Shown: positions 33,208 through 41,465 of the stretch, in pieces
Position numbering within the stretch: position 1 is the stretch's first letter
Layout: each line of letters begins with the position of its first letter
Translations under genes and position numbers: made by a program
The notes under the pieces: generated by a model
Seen by the model: the letters and a program-made list of their open reading frames with translations, nothing else
What the model was told of the DNA's origin: nothing
The model's database searches: none
From: Candidatus Manganitrophaceae bacterium
GTDB taxonomy: Bacteria; Nitrospirota; Nitrospiria; SBBL01; JAADHI01
NCBI GenBank assembly: GCA_012960925.1
Contig: DUAG01000011.1
Location: 1-64,000, forward strand
Direction: 5' to 3'
DNA: 64,000 bases

Positions 33208-33814
33208 GTTCTGTCGCAAAGTTCAGATTGTTATCACCAGCGATTTCATAGGAGCATCCGTGGCATCAAATAAACAATACTCTTGGAGCCCTCATGCTGA
33301 GTTTCAAAGGATATCATTTTGAGAAAGAAATTGTTTTGTTATGCACCCGGTGGTATCTGGCTTATCCTTTGAGCTATCGCCACATCGAGGAGATGATGGA
33401 AGAACGTGGAGTCGATGTGGACCACTCAACGATCAACCGCTGGGTTTTAAAGTTCACTCCTTTCATTGAGAAAGAATTTAGAAAGAAAAAGAAACCTGTT
33501 GGCCTAAGTTGGCGAATGGATGAGACCTATGTATCCGTCAAAGGGAAATGGAAGTATTTATACCGAGCAGTCGATAAACAGGGCCTGACGGTTGACTTTA
33601 TCCTCACTACAAAGCGGGATCGGAAGGCAGCACTGAGGTTTCTTAACAAAGCGATAGCGTTTCAGAAGAAACCCTCTCATATGATTCGCAAAGGTCAGAT
33701 GAAACAACGGGCCGGGCAACATCAGACCTTCGCCCAACAATTTTACTCATTGGCAGCTTAAAGACTGAGATCGTCAGGCCCTTTTTGTCCTCTGGAGTAT
33801 TTTGCGACAGAACC
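33208..33814 (+). mobile_element. IS6-family element, internally deleted copy
   Basis: It is bounded by GTTCTGTCGCAAAGTT (33208-33223) and its inverse TTTGCGACAGAAC (33801-33813), the ends of the IS6 family. It is about 607 bp against about 819 bp for the intact copy at 45859-46677; the difference is an in-frame deletion of about 210 bp. No direct target repeat is evident on the flanks. Confidence 0.85.
33294..33761 (+). CDS. IS6-family transposase, in-frame deletion
   Basis: The 155-residue product is near-identical to the 225-residue transposase at 45913-46590 in its N-terminal part (DVDHSTINRWVLKFTPFIEK) and C-terminal tail (KGQMKQRAGQHQTFAQQFYS). It jumps from QKKPS to HMIRKG, losing about 70 residues. 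That missing block in the full copy holds INIDKSGANKAG and NNIVEQDHHF, i.e. the second D and the E of the DDE triad. The D of WRMDETYV remains. The product cannot be an active transposase but might still bind ends or act as an inhibitor. Confidence 0.9.
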   Translation: MLSFKGYHFEKEIVLLCTRWYLAYPLSYRHIEEMMEERGVDVDHSTINRWVLKFTPFIEKEFRKKKKPVGLSWRMDETYVSVKGKWKYLYRAVDKQGLTVDFILTTKRDRKAALRFLNKAIAFQKKPSHMIRKGQMKQRAGQHQTFAQQFYSLAA

Positions 33815-34275
33815 TTTATTCTACTATATTCTGTGCGCCTTTCGTCTTTGGCCTGCATTACCAAGCGGGGAAAGATCCTCGTAAAGTAAACGAATGTCTC
33901 TGCTACGCATAGCTTGGCGGACAAGTCATTCGAGTTATGCCGTTCAATTCCGCATTCACGCTGCACTTCGACGCGAACGATCAAGACAACTTGCTAGCTA
34001 AAGATTCCGACAGAAGGTCGCAGGGTACAACCTAGTTGGGTTTAGCGACTTTTTTGCTGATGACATTTATATCGCGTTATGACCATCGCTTTGTAGCCTT
34101 TCAACTACATTTTCTGAAGAAACTACGGAGCCAGAATCCTCAAGCTTTATTTAATAAGCTGCATCTATGTTTCGGGGCTGGATCTATCTCAGCAAGCTCT
34201 CCCCTGTAGGACGCCCATACTCTTCTGTGGGAATGATAAGTTTAACCTTTTCTACTCTCTGGTGACAGCGTCCCC
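33815..34275. other. 460-bp gap after the IS6 copy
   Basis: I see no supported gene. A minus-strand frame (33643-33984) runs into the IS end, and its AETFVYFTRIFPRLVMQAKD stretch might be a fragment of something conserved, but I cannot place it. The gap includes TGTAGGACGCCCATACTCTT and no clear repeat copy. Confidence 0.3.
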
Positions 34276-35049
34276 TCAGTCATTCCCCGGATCGCGGGGA
34301 TTATCCCCGGCTCCATGAGTATGTGTGTCCGTGTGTACCCAACCATTTCCGTCCTCAAATGGAAAATCTGCCGCTTCCCATTTATCCGGGTTGCCGGTGT
34401 TCCAGGGATCGAGATAAACCACACGACCACTGCATGTTCCTTCAAGTCTGACAAAATGGTGATAAGAGAAGACGCTATAATCTCGTCTTGCACGAATTTG
34501 CTGAATCTTCCAGCATTTCCAAACGCGAGTAACCAAGGCAGACCAACTCACTTGTTGCCAGTCCGCACAATTCCCAACTCGATGCATTCCAAACCCGGGA
34601 TCAGAATATCCTGCGTCATTCCCGGCCTGATAGCCAGTCTGCCGTGCATTATTAACAGCATCGGTATAAAAACCAATCATCTGTTGGAATTCGGCATCTT
34701 CTTCTGCCTGACTACATTTGCCATCGTCTGCGCTATTCCCACCACTTGAAACGGATGAGCTGCCAGTATCGTCTGTCGAGCTTTCGCCACCATCACAGCT
34801 ACAGTAAATAGTGGTACTGAACCCAACATCTATGTATTCATCAGTTTCTTCTAATAAACTGACTTCAGTATTCCTTAAATGGCCTTTACAAGTTCCCGAA
34901 GCACAAAGACCGATGGAACACCAACCGTCTGCCTGAAGAGTAATCCAGCGGATGAATGGTGCCAATCCTACTTCACCTTCCTGTTTTGCAATCCTAACTC
35001 GATCAGATTTAAAATTTACATCGTCTACATCACGACATAATGTTGGCAT
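34276..35049 (-). CDS. unknown protein with papain-like Cys-His-Asp pattern
   Basis: The roughly 257-residue protein contains several Cys-rich stretches in its first half (GWCSIGLCASGTC, YCSCDGG) and a Ser/Asp-rich linker (STDDTGSSSVSSGGNSADD). Its second half reads GNCADWQQVSW (Cys about 165), YHHFVRLEG (His about 201/202) and VVYLDPWNTG (Asp about 218). The order Cys, His, Asp and the local DPW context are those of papain-fold or transglutaminase-like enzymes, including some toxin domains. The start 35049 has GGAG 6 bp upstream; 35061 is in frame. No signal peptide is evident. I do not recognise a family; the enzyme idea is inference. Confidence 0.5.
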   Translation of the reverse strand: MPTLCRDVDDVNFKSDRVRIAKQEGEVGLAPFIRWITLQADGWCSIGLCASGTCKGHLRNTEVSLLEETDEYIDVGFSTTIYCSCDGGESSTDDTGSSSVSSGGNSADDGKCSQAEEDAEFQQMIGFYTDAVNNARQTGYQAGNDAGYSDPGFGMHRVGNCADWQQVSWSALVTRVWKCWKIQQIRARRDYSVFSYHHFVRLEGTCSGRVVYLDPWNTGNPDKWEAADFPFEDGNGWVHTDTHTHGAGDNPRDPGND

Positions 35050-36151
35050 AATCTTCTCCATTAGTTTTTGAGGTTAATAGATAACGTCACCCGAAGCTTT
35101 CACCATTTTTCATCAAGCTCAATTCCCACATCATACTTTGAAAAGAAGTAGTATCTTCTCTCCCAGTGACTCTGTAGATAACTGCCAAATGGGCAGTGAT
35201 CCTGCCCATAGACTTCTCCGCCGGAGGCGCTCCGCGAACGCAGTGAGCGAACTTGAGCACATTTTATGATTTGTTTAGTGAAAAGTGATCTTCCCCAAAA
35301 ATAGTGAGAATCAGGAAGACCGCCACTACTCATGTTGAGAAACCAGGCATATTTTACATTTCTTGGAAGGGAAGACTCAGCTTTGAAAAAGCAATATCAC
35401 AACAAAGTTATGGTGACCTAAAACATTTGTTTTTGGACTGTTAGAAATGTACGCCAGACCCTATTAAAAATCAACCACTTAGACTTTGGTTAATGAGCCA
35501 GGTTTTTGGAACGGGGGGGGGTAAAGAGTTATCTTACAACTCGATAAATTTTGAATCTCTGAGAATTATCGATAACATCTACTAATTCTCAAAAATCAAC
35601 ACACTGAGAATTGAGGATTACCAAGAGAAATCAATCGTAGTTCCTATTAGTGACATCAGGGGGAGAATAATGTCTCAACTGGCATGAGAGAATGGGGAAA
35701 AAGGGCGAGGAAGGATTAAACGGTGAAAACCTGTGACACAATTAACAATTCTACTGATCAGCGACAATTATAATTCCCTTCCGCGAAAAATAATTGTCGT
35801 TGATTCCTTTTGCATCAAAAATCAAACCGCCAGGTGGGCCATTATCCGGATACCATTCTCACGTGTAAATGGCACCCTATGAGACAGTATTACTCATTCT
35901 GTCTCATAACCTGTCTTGTTCTCGGTCATGGTGATAGTATCGGAAGAACTACCAAATCGCAAACGCTTTTCTCCCAACGCTGCCTGAAAAAACAGGCATA
36001 GATTTTATCGGTTTCCAGGAGAAACCTTGTACCGATGGGGTGATATCAAAAAACAACATTACAGGGAAAAGACCTCATCTAATATCTGACGACCTTGTAA
36101 AAGCCCTTTTTCGGAGGTCACAAGGGGAAAACCTTTAAGGCGACATTCCCC
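35050..36151. other. 1.1-kb region without a confident gene
   Basis: It contains a minus-strand frame (35100-35333, ending YFFSKYDVGIELDEKW) interrupted by TGA and then KLRVTLSINLKN, possibly the end of a decayed gene. It also has a G9 run at 35513-35521 and a hairpin, GCGACAATTAT (35761-35771) with ATAATTGTCGT (35790-35800). Otherwise AT-rich sequence with no RNA or repeat I recognise. Confidence 0.4.
35761..35800 (+). terminator. hairpin, possible terminator
   Basis: An 11-bp arm pair, GCGACAATTAT and ATAATTGTCGT, encloses an 18-nt loop and is followed by TGATTCCTTTTG. The stem is AT-rich and the T-run weak, so it could instead be an operator palindrome. Confidence 0.3.
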
Positions 36152-36775
36152 TTATGAGATATATCTCCATGGAGTCAGTTTAGGGATTATCGCTGGTACG
36201 TGTGCACGATAGGTATCGTAGATTTCCCCTAATTCATTTCTCAAATTACGCTCCTCTAAAGGGATTGCGATAGCAATATAGATAGCGGCAATGATCAGAA
36301 ACTCAAGATCTCCGTAAGACATGACCGGTCTTGAGAATCCTGCTAAACCAAAGAAGAGGTACATCGGGTGGCGACAATAAGCGTAGGGTCCTTTTGTTGA
36401 TAATTCCAGCGGCTTATCTGGGATATTTTTTCTGCCTGGTAAAAGGGAACCGATACCGAAGAAGTCGACGTAGTTGATAATGTAAATCGAATAAACTCCT
36501 CCAAAAACACATCCGTACGACACAATATTCAGAATCCAATAGAGGGCATCCTCTGCATGCCACACAAAGCCTTCAATGGGTTGCCAGAAGTACATTACAG
36601 CCGTCAGAGTAAAGATGGCTAATAAGACATACGTAAACCGATAAAAGCCTCGATGTATTATTTGTTCGATATATGCTTTTACAAATTCACGTGCCAAGAG
36701 ACTATGAACAAGACAGAACAAAATGAGCAAGGTCGCATTCATAGCAACACGGATAATCTCTTCCTGGGGAATCAT
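36152..36775 (-). CDS. isoprenylcysteine methyltransferase/NnrU-like membrane protein
   Basis: The 207-residue inner-membrane protein has about five hydrophobic segments and the ICMT/PEMT signature KGPYAYCRHPMYLFFGL, followed by IPLEERNLRNELGEIYDTYR with the conserved Glu-Glu-Arg and Y-x2-Y. Family members methylate lipids or thiols with S-adenosylmethionine, or are poorly characterised NnrU-like proteins. It lies 10 bp downstream of the small ORF at 36786, and TAGGAAAAC precedes the ATG, so they probably form an operon interrupted upstream by an IS30 element. Confidence 0.78.
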   Translation of the reverse strand: MIPQEEIIRVAMNATLLILFCLVHSLLAREFVKAYIEQIIHRGFYRFTYVLLAIFTLTAVMYFWQPIEGFVWHAEDALYWILNIVSYGCVFGGVYSIYIINYVDFFGIGSLLPGRKNIPDKPLELSTKGPYAYCRHPMYLFFGLAGFSRPVMSYGDLEFLIIAAIYIAIAIPLEERNLRNELGEIYDTYRAHVPAIIPKLTPWRYIS

Positions 36776-36785
36776 GTTTTCCTAA

Positions 36786-36929
36786 TTAAACCTCACCAAC
36801 CTCATTCCTCAACTTTGTATCCATCCTCAACCTCCTAATCTCCGTCAATATTTCTTCCTTCTTCAAAATTCCTTTCGCATCTAAAAGATTAATGATCGCC
36901 TCCTGAGTAAGGACATACCGCGGATTCAA
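36786..36929 (-). CDS. short protein next to IS30 (possible 5' loss)
   Basis: The 47-residue frame, beginning at TTG (LNPRYVLTQEAIINLLDAKG; ILKKEEILTEIRRLRMDTKL), resembles a family of short proteins that start 'M..KYVLTQEAI..LL..KGIITKEE'. The start codon sits 3 bp from the IS30 end, so the original start or its promoter may have been removed. Its stop is 10 bp upstream of the ICMT-like gene, and both are on the minus strand. Confidence 0.45.
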   Translation of the reverse strand: MNPRYVLTQEAIINLLDAKGILKKEEILTEIRRLRMDTKLRNEVGEV

Positions 36930-37894
36930 GTAGTAAGTGCAACAAAAGGGTTTGAATTAAAAAACACCTGATTGGGTGTTTTGAAGTTCAATGTTTTTCT
37001 TGGACGATTGTTTAATTTCTCCATGGCCTTATTGATTTCCTCATCAGTGATTGTACAGAAGTCTCTGCTTTTGGGAAAGTATTGTCGAATGAGCCCGTTG
37101 GTATTTTCATTCAGGCCGCGTTCCCAAGAAGAATAGGGATGTGCAAAGTAGAACGTGGCCTTGAGCTCTCTTGAAATCGCCTCATGATGGGCAAACTCTC
37201 TGCCGTTATCGGAAGTCAGTGTGAGAACACGATTGGCCAGCGGTTTGAGCAACTCAGTCACCGCTTGCGTCACAAGAGAAGCAGATTTGTACTGGACCTT
37301 GCGTATTCTCACCAGACGCGATTTACGCTCGGTCAATGAGACGATGGCCTGGCGGTGCCCTTTGCCGATGATCGTGTCGACCTCCCAGTCGCCGTAGCGG
37401 CCTCTTGAATCCACGACCGCGGGCCGGTCGTGGATACTGATCCGATTAGGGATCTGGCCCCGTCGATCATAAGAGCCGTAGCGCTTTTTTCTCTTCTTTT
37501 TACAACGGAGGTGCCGATAGAGATCACCGCCTCGCCCCTTGTCTTGAAGGATATGCTGGTAAATATATTCATGGCTGACACGAAGAGCCTTTTCCCGTTT
37601 GAGCCAACCGCTGACCTGCTCCGGGCTCCATTCTTCACGCAGGAGCTGTCTGATCAGCACCCATATGGCGGAGTCGATCCGGGGTTTGGCCTTGCTCTTG
37701 CGCCGAGTCGATGCCAGGTGATGGGCCTGCTTCGCACGATAGCCCCGTAAACCGCGATTACGGAAAAGCTCGCGGCTGATCGTTGATTTATGAACCGCTA
37801 TCAACTCCGCAATTTTGGTTTGATGATGTCCTGTTTTCATAAGCACGTAAATCTGATATCTTTGTTCCCGGGTAAGCTGCGTGTAGGTTTTCAT
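36926..37894 (-). CDS. IS30-family transposase
   Basis: The 322-residue, complete transposase has an N-terminal HTH (LTREQRYQIYVLMKTGHHQT; HKSTISRELFRN), then WSPEQVSGWLKRE. Its catalytic DDE domain shows GDWEVDTIIGKGHR (first Asp), LTSDNGREFAHHE (second Asp) and ENTNGLIRQYFPKS (Glu). The frame reads through the terminal inverted repeat (VALTT) and stops in the flanking DNA. Both ends of the element are recognisable and no lesion is visible, so it may still be active. Confidence 0.95.
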   Translation of the reverse strand: MKTYTQLTREQRYQIYVLMKTGHHQTKIAELIAVHKSTISRELFRNRGLRGYRAKQAHHLASTRRKSKAKPRIDSAIWVLIRQLLREEWSPEQVSGWLKREKALRVSHEYIYQHILQDKGRGGDLYRHLRCKKKRKKRYGSYDRRGQIPNRISIHDRPAVVDSRGRYGDWEVDTIIGKGHRQAIVSLTERKSRLVRIRKVQYKSASLVTQAVTELLKPLANRVLTLTSDNGREFAHHEAISRELKATFYFAHPYSSWERGLNENTNGLIRQYFPKSRDFCTITDEEINKAMEKLNNRPRKTLNFKTPNQVFFNSNPFVALTT

Positions 37895-37982
37895 CAGTGC
37901 TCCTTTGATGTGATGGTCTGAGAAACACTGCTGATCCTACCGCAGCTTGCCTCTCTTTCCAACTACCAAAGTTGCACTTACT
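36932..37982 (-). mobile_element. IS30-family insertion sequence
   Basis: The ends are inverted copies of AGTAAGTGCAAC (36932-36943 and 37971-37982), 1,051 bp apart, the normal IS30 length. Outer flanks (…attcaagt and tgttgaattc…) show no matching 2-3-bp duplication. The right flank enters a GGDEF gene whose N-terminus is missing, implying a deletion adjacent to the element. Confidence 0.85.
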
Positions 37983-38643
37983 TGTTGAATTCACGTACTA
38001 CTCTAAAAAAGAATTAAAGTTATTGGAGATCTTTGCAGGGTACACATCGACTCTGATTGAAAACGTGTTATATGCCCGTAAGCATAGCGAAATGTCAAAA
38101 CGGGATGGTCTTACGGGTCTATACAATGATCGGTATTTTCATCTGAAACTGGATGAAGAGGTGCGCCTGGCAAAACGGCGCAAGCACGATCTTATTTTAT
38201 TTTTCATGGACATGGATCATTTCAAAGAGATCAATGACACTTTTGGTCATATGACCGGAAGTCATGTTCTTCAGGATGTTGGTACTATTCTCAGGAAAGT
38301 GGTTCCATCCAAGGATGTGACGATTGCCCGATATGGGGGAGATGAATTTGTCATCATTTTTCCTCAAACCAGCCTGGCACAAGCCCTTACTGTTGCCGAG
38401 TCGGTCTGCAAATCAATCCAGAAATTCACCTTTACTTCAGTACCTATCCATCCTGAAGCTAAAGTGGTTATGATCGAGGGCAGGCTGACATGCAGTATCG
38501 GCTTGTCTTCTCTCAGGGATCACGTTGATCTGCGGTTATCGAATGACAATATCCGCCATCTCCTGATCAGGAAAGCCGACGAGGCGATGTACCGGGCAAA
38601 ATTAAGCGGGAAGGGTTGTGTCTTTCTTGCTGAATCAGGGTGA
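37972..38643 (+). CDS. N-terminally truncated GAF-GGDEF protein
   Basis: The frame starts inside the IS30 end (TTG at 37972) and carries only the last helix of a GAF domain (KKELKLLEIFAGYTSTLIEN), then a full GGDEF domain (DGLTGLYNDRYF, FMDMDHFKEINDTFGH, ARYGGDEFVIIFP, ADEAMYRAKLSG). The cyclase motif is intact; the I-site RxxD is absent (SKDV). The sensor half is gone, so expression would depend on an outward promoter of the IS and activity would be unregulated. It is probably a remnant, but the catalytic domain could still be made. Confidence 0.75.
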   Translation: MHLLVEFTYYSKKELKLLEIFAGYTSTLIENVLYARKHSEMSKRDGLTGLYNDRYFHLKLDEEVRLAKRRKHDLILFFMDMDHFKEINDTFGHMTGSHVLQDVGTILRKVVPSKDVTIARYGGDEFVIIFPQTSLAQALTVAESVCKSIQKFTFTSVPIHPEAKVVMIEGRLTCSIGLSSLRDHVDLRLSNDNIRHLLIRKADEAMYRAKLSGKGCVFLAESG

Positions 38644-38799
38644 AGATATTAGAGAATAGCCGCGACCTGGAAGAACCCATGCCCCGAAGCGGAGGAGTCT
38701 TTGAGCAGATGGAAGAAAGACCCTTTATCCTTATGCGCTTGCCTAATCCTGGTCACTCGCTGTTATATGTTTTCGGCTTGTAAAGAAGAAGCGAGCTTT

Positions 38800-38831
38800 T
38801 TCCTGGAAAACTCACCCTATTCAGAGCTTCC
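38800..38831 (+). repeat. repeat family C, right-part fragment
   Basis: TCCTGGAAAACTCACCC followed by TTCAGAGCTTCC matches the right end of the element at 63657-63815 (CCTGAAAAACTCACCC...AGAGGTTCC). It lies directly at the stop codon of the histone-fold gene. Confidence 0.5.
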
Positions 38832-39014
38832 TTAAGACAGGTCACGCGCTTTTAGTGTTTTGCGTTTATCTTGTCGTGTTTTTTCAATGGCTTCAAGACA
38901 GATATTTTCAACCTGGCGACTTAGTTCTGACAGAAATTCAGCCGAAGAATTAAACTGCGCTTTTCCCTGAATAAACTTCTTCACCTTTAAACTGACGACG
39001 AGCATTCCGGACAT
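38832..39014 (-). CDS. bacterial histone-fold protein
   Basis: The 60-residue product carries VSLKVKKFIQGKAQFNSSAE, then a long helix FLSELSRQVENICLEAIEKT and RQDKRKTLKARDLS. The last block aligns with the alpha2-loop2-alpha3 of archaeal histones (IASEAIKLARHAGRKTIKAED), including the RKT motif of DNA contacts; the fold would be a single histone domain. Such short histones occur in Bdellovibrio and Leptospira, where they bind DNA. The start at 39014 has GAAGGAGAAAACTC, a perfect ribosome site; a longer frame to 39251 has no support. It sits between IS30 debris and panE. Confidence 0.72.
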   Translation of the reverse strand: MSGMLVVSLKVKKFIQGKAQFNSSAEFLSELSRQVENICLEAIEKTRQDKRKTLKARDLS

Positions 39015-39252
39015 GAGTTTTCTCCTTCGCAAACAAATGACGAACTTCTTCCTGATAAACGCGTATAGCGTGCCCAATTTCCATCCTTCTGGACCGAGAA
39101 TCCTCAAAGCGATCGAAATCTTAACACAAAATATAAGGAGGTGCAATCGCAACACAGGGAAATAAAACGATTTCAATAAGCTCATGGTATAATTACTCGG
39201 ACACACAGACCGAGCGAGCGGCCTGTTGTTCGCAGGGCGGGATTCTTCCAAA

Positions 39253-39293
39253 TATCAGGCTATTCTCTTCGATTTTCGTCTTGAATAGACACA
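39253..39293 (+). repeat. repeat family C, left-part fragment
   Basis: GGCTATTCTCTTCGATTTTC followed by GTCTTGAATAG matches the middle of the element at 63657-63815 (GGGCTATTCTCTGCGATATG; CGCCTTGAATCG). Together with the fragment at 38800 it brackets the histone-fold gene. Confidence 0.45.
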
Positions 39294-39442
39294 TCAGATC
39301 TCCATCTAAATGGAAGAAATTTCCGGCAAGCTGGGGGGATTCTTCGATGCGAGTTGAGCTTAACTGTTTTTATACTTGCGCGATGCGTATTCACCTCAGA
39401 CTTCATCAGAGATCTCTTAAATGAGTGGGTAATACAGGTCAA

Positions 39443-40442
39443 GTGACATCTAGAAAGATTAAAAAAAATTCTATTCGTTGGGGCAGGAGCTGTCGGAGGT
39501 TATTTTGGTGGACGTCTTTGCAAGTCTGGTGCGGATGCCACTTTTTTTGTCCGTCCGGAGACCTATGATCATATTTCCGGGAATTGTCTGACGATTAAGA
39601 GTATTCATGGCGATTTCTGGGTTCATCCCTTCCTTATTCACAACATTTCACAAATATCTTCAGTGGATCTCGTTGTTTTAGCCGTCAAATGTTATGACAT
39701 TCTTCCGGTCCTCAAGGAGATTGCACCACTTGTTGAAAAGGGAGCGGTGATTCTCACCCTGCAAAATGGTGTGGATATCGAAGAACAGGTCTTGTCTTAT
39801 TATAAACGCGAATGTGTGGTCGCGGGCTTGGCTTATATTACGGCCAGGCTGGCTTCCCCAGGGGTGATAGAACATTACAGGCGGGGGATGATTTCCCTGG
39901 GAGAGTTGTCAGCAGAGAAGAGTGATCGCGCCACCCAGATTTATGACTTGTTTTCGAAGGCCGGAATTTCATACACTTTGAGAAGCAGAATTCTAAAGGC
40001 AAAATGGGAAAAATTGTGCTGGAATGCAACCTTCAACCCCTTATCTGTTATTCTCGATGCACCCATCTCGCTGATATTGGATTCTCCTTCGTTATTGGAG
40101 ATTGTCCGAAGGGGAATTTCCGAGGTGATGGATGTGGCATCTGCGGAAGGGATCCGCCTGAATCCAGACACCATCCGTGAGACGATTTCATCATCAAACC
40201 CGTTTAGAAATTACCATACGTCGATGTATGAAGATTACAAGAATGGAAAACAGACTGAAATAGAATACCTGAATGGTGCGATCATCCGCCGAGGGAAGAA
40301 AGTAAATATTCCCACTCCAACGCATCAGATGTTGTATCCTTTGGTGAAGGGATTGGTCATGAATCGATCCTTAAGAAGCTCGGACACGCCGCAGGATGGA
40401 TCAGATCGGGAATCCGGGCTTGTCCATGAAAAAGAGAGTTGA
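39443..40442 (+). CDS. panE: 2-dehydropantoate 2-reductase, A8 frameshift
   Basis: This is an ApbA/PanE-family NADPH reductase (ketopantoate to pantoate, for CoA synthesis). Its N-terminus reads MTSRKIKK in one frame from GTG 39443, then ILFVGAGAVGGYFGGRLCKS in the other; an A8 run (39461-39468) contains one A too many. Removing it gives the standard GAGAVGGYFG nucleotide-binding start. The rest is normal: KCYDILPVLKEIAP, LQNGVD, KWEKLCWNATFNPLS and GKQTEIEYLNGAII. The largest open piece begins at GTG 39663 and lacks the Rossmann glycine loop, so it should not bind NADPH. The HAD gene follows 7 bp later. Confidence 0.8.
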
Positions 40443-40449
40443 AGGTCGA

Positions 40450-41142
40450 ATGATCAAAGGGGTTTTTTTTGATGCAGGAGGGACTCTGTTTGATGTAAAA
40501 GGCGGTGTGGGAATCCAATACAGTCGCATCGCAGGGAAACATGGGGTTCAAGTTGACCCGCTTGTATTAAATAATCGTTTTAAAAAAGTATTTGAACTTA
40601 CCCGCCCTCTGGCCTTTCCAGGGGCGGGTGAGCATGAGAGAAATGGCTTGGAGCGGAATTGGTGGCGACAAGTTGTCCGTCAGGTTTTTGAAGGGATTCC
40701 ATTTCCATCCTTTGAAGCATTTTTTGATGAAGTATACTTTTTTTTTGCCGGTCCGGAAGGATGGGTTCTTTTTTCAGAGACGATTGAAGTCTTGGAGGGT
40801 CTCCATGCTCGATCATACTATATAGGGGTTATTTCAAATTTCGACTCTCGCCTTGAATCAATTTGCCAAGCACTGAATATTTCCCGCTACTTCAGCGAGA
40901 TTTTTTTTTCAAGCCGGCATGGCATGGCCAAGCCTTCACCTGAGATCTTTGCGGCTGCTCTGGGAGCGGCCAATATCTCTCCCTCCGAATCGATTTATGT
41001 CGGGGACAGTATTCATAATGACATCAGGGGAGCACTTTCTATTGGAATGAAGCCGTTGTTGGTCGATCGGACCAACGATCATAGAGAAAGGGAGGATATT
41101 GACCGTATCTCCAGTCTGAGGGGTGTTTTTAGATATATTTAA
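40450..41142 (+). CDS. HAD-superfamily hydrolase (HDHD3-like)
   Basis: The 230-residue protein has motif I GVFFDAGGTLFD, motif II VISNFDSR, motif III Lys in GMAKPSPEIF, and motif IV YVGDSIHNDIRGA, with a helical cap between I and II. It is a Mg-dependent phosphatase; substrate unknown. ATG 40450 is preceded by GAAGG, while 40426 is an alternative overlapping panE. The close placement after panE suggests one transcript. Confidence 0.82.
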   Translation: MIKGVFFDAGGTLFDVKGGVGIQYSRIAGKHGVQVDPLVLNNRFKKVFELTRPLAFPGAGEHERNGLERNWWRQVVRQVFEGIPFPSFEAFFDEVYFFFAGPEGWVLFSETIEVLEGLHARSYYIGVISNFDSRLESICQALNISRYFSEIFFSSRHGMAKPSPEIFAAALGAANISPSESIYVGDSIHNDIRGALSIGMKPLLVDRTNDHREREDIDRISSLRGVFRYI

Positions 41143-41164
41143 GAAACTTCTAGTCTGGGTGCGA

Positions 41165-41452
41165 TTACTTTTGTGGATCGTTGGTGGAGATTGAAACGGC
41201 ATGCCCGCTATCGCTTGACTCAATAACAACGGCCATCCCGGCCTTGATTTTCCCGTTTAGACGGGTTGTTTCATCCAGATGAAATTTGTGTGTCCTCCCT
41301 TCTTTATCCATCACAAGGATAAATACTCCTTCTGCTTTCAGGACTTTCCCGAATATCTTATTTGAAACGGTTTTCTTACTTTCCGGATAGCTCAAGGCAG
41401 GTATACCGATGAGGATGATAATAGCTGCAAGGATTAAGGTAATTTTCTTCAT
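41165..41452 (-). CDS. small periplasmic protein
   Basis: The 95-residue product has a signal peptide (ITLILAAIIILIGIPALSY) and a mature OB-like beta-rich stretch (KIFGKVLKAEGVFILVMDKE; GKIKAGMAVVIESSDSG). No family is recognised. It lies between the HAD gene (convergent) and a surface-repeat gene 14 bp upstream, on the same strand, so they may be co-expressed. Confidence 0.6.
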   Translation of the reverse strand: MKKITLILAAIIILIGIPALSYPESKKTVSNKIFGKVLKAEGVFILVMDKEGRTHKFHLDETTRLNGKIKAGMAVVIESSDSGHAVSISTNDPQK

Positions 41453-41465
41453 CAGGATTCTTCAA

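Noticed and set aside
33201-33820. Target-site duplication for the IS6 copies
   Set aside because: The 8-bp flanks of both copies do not match, so none is claimed.
38832-39251. 139-codon version of the histone-fold gene
   Set aside because: The first 79 codons have no histone similarity; a perfect ribosome site precedes the internal ATG at 39014.
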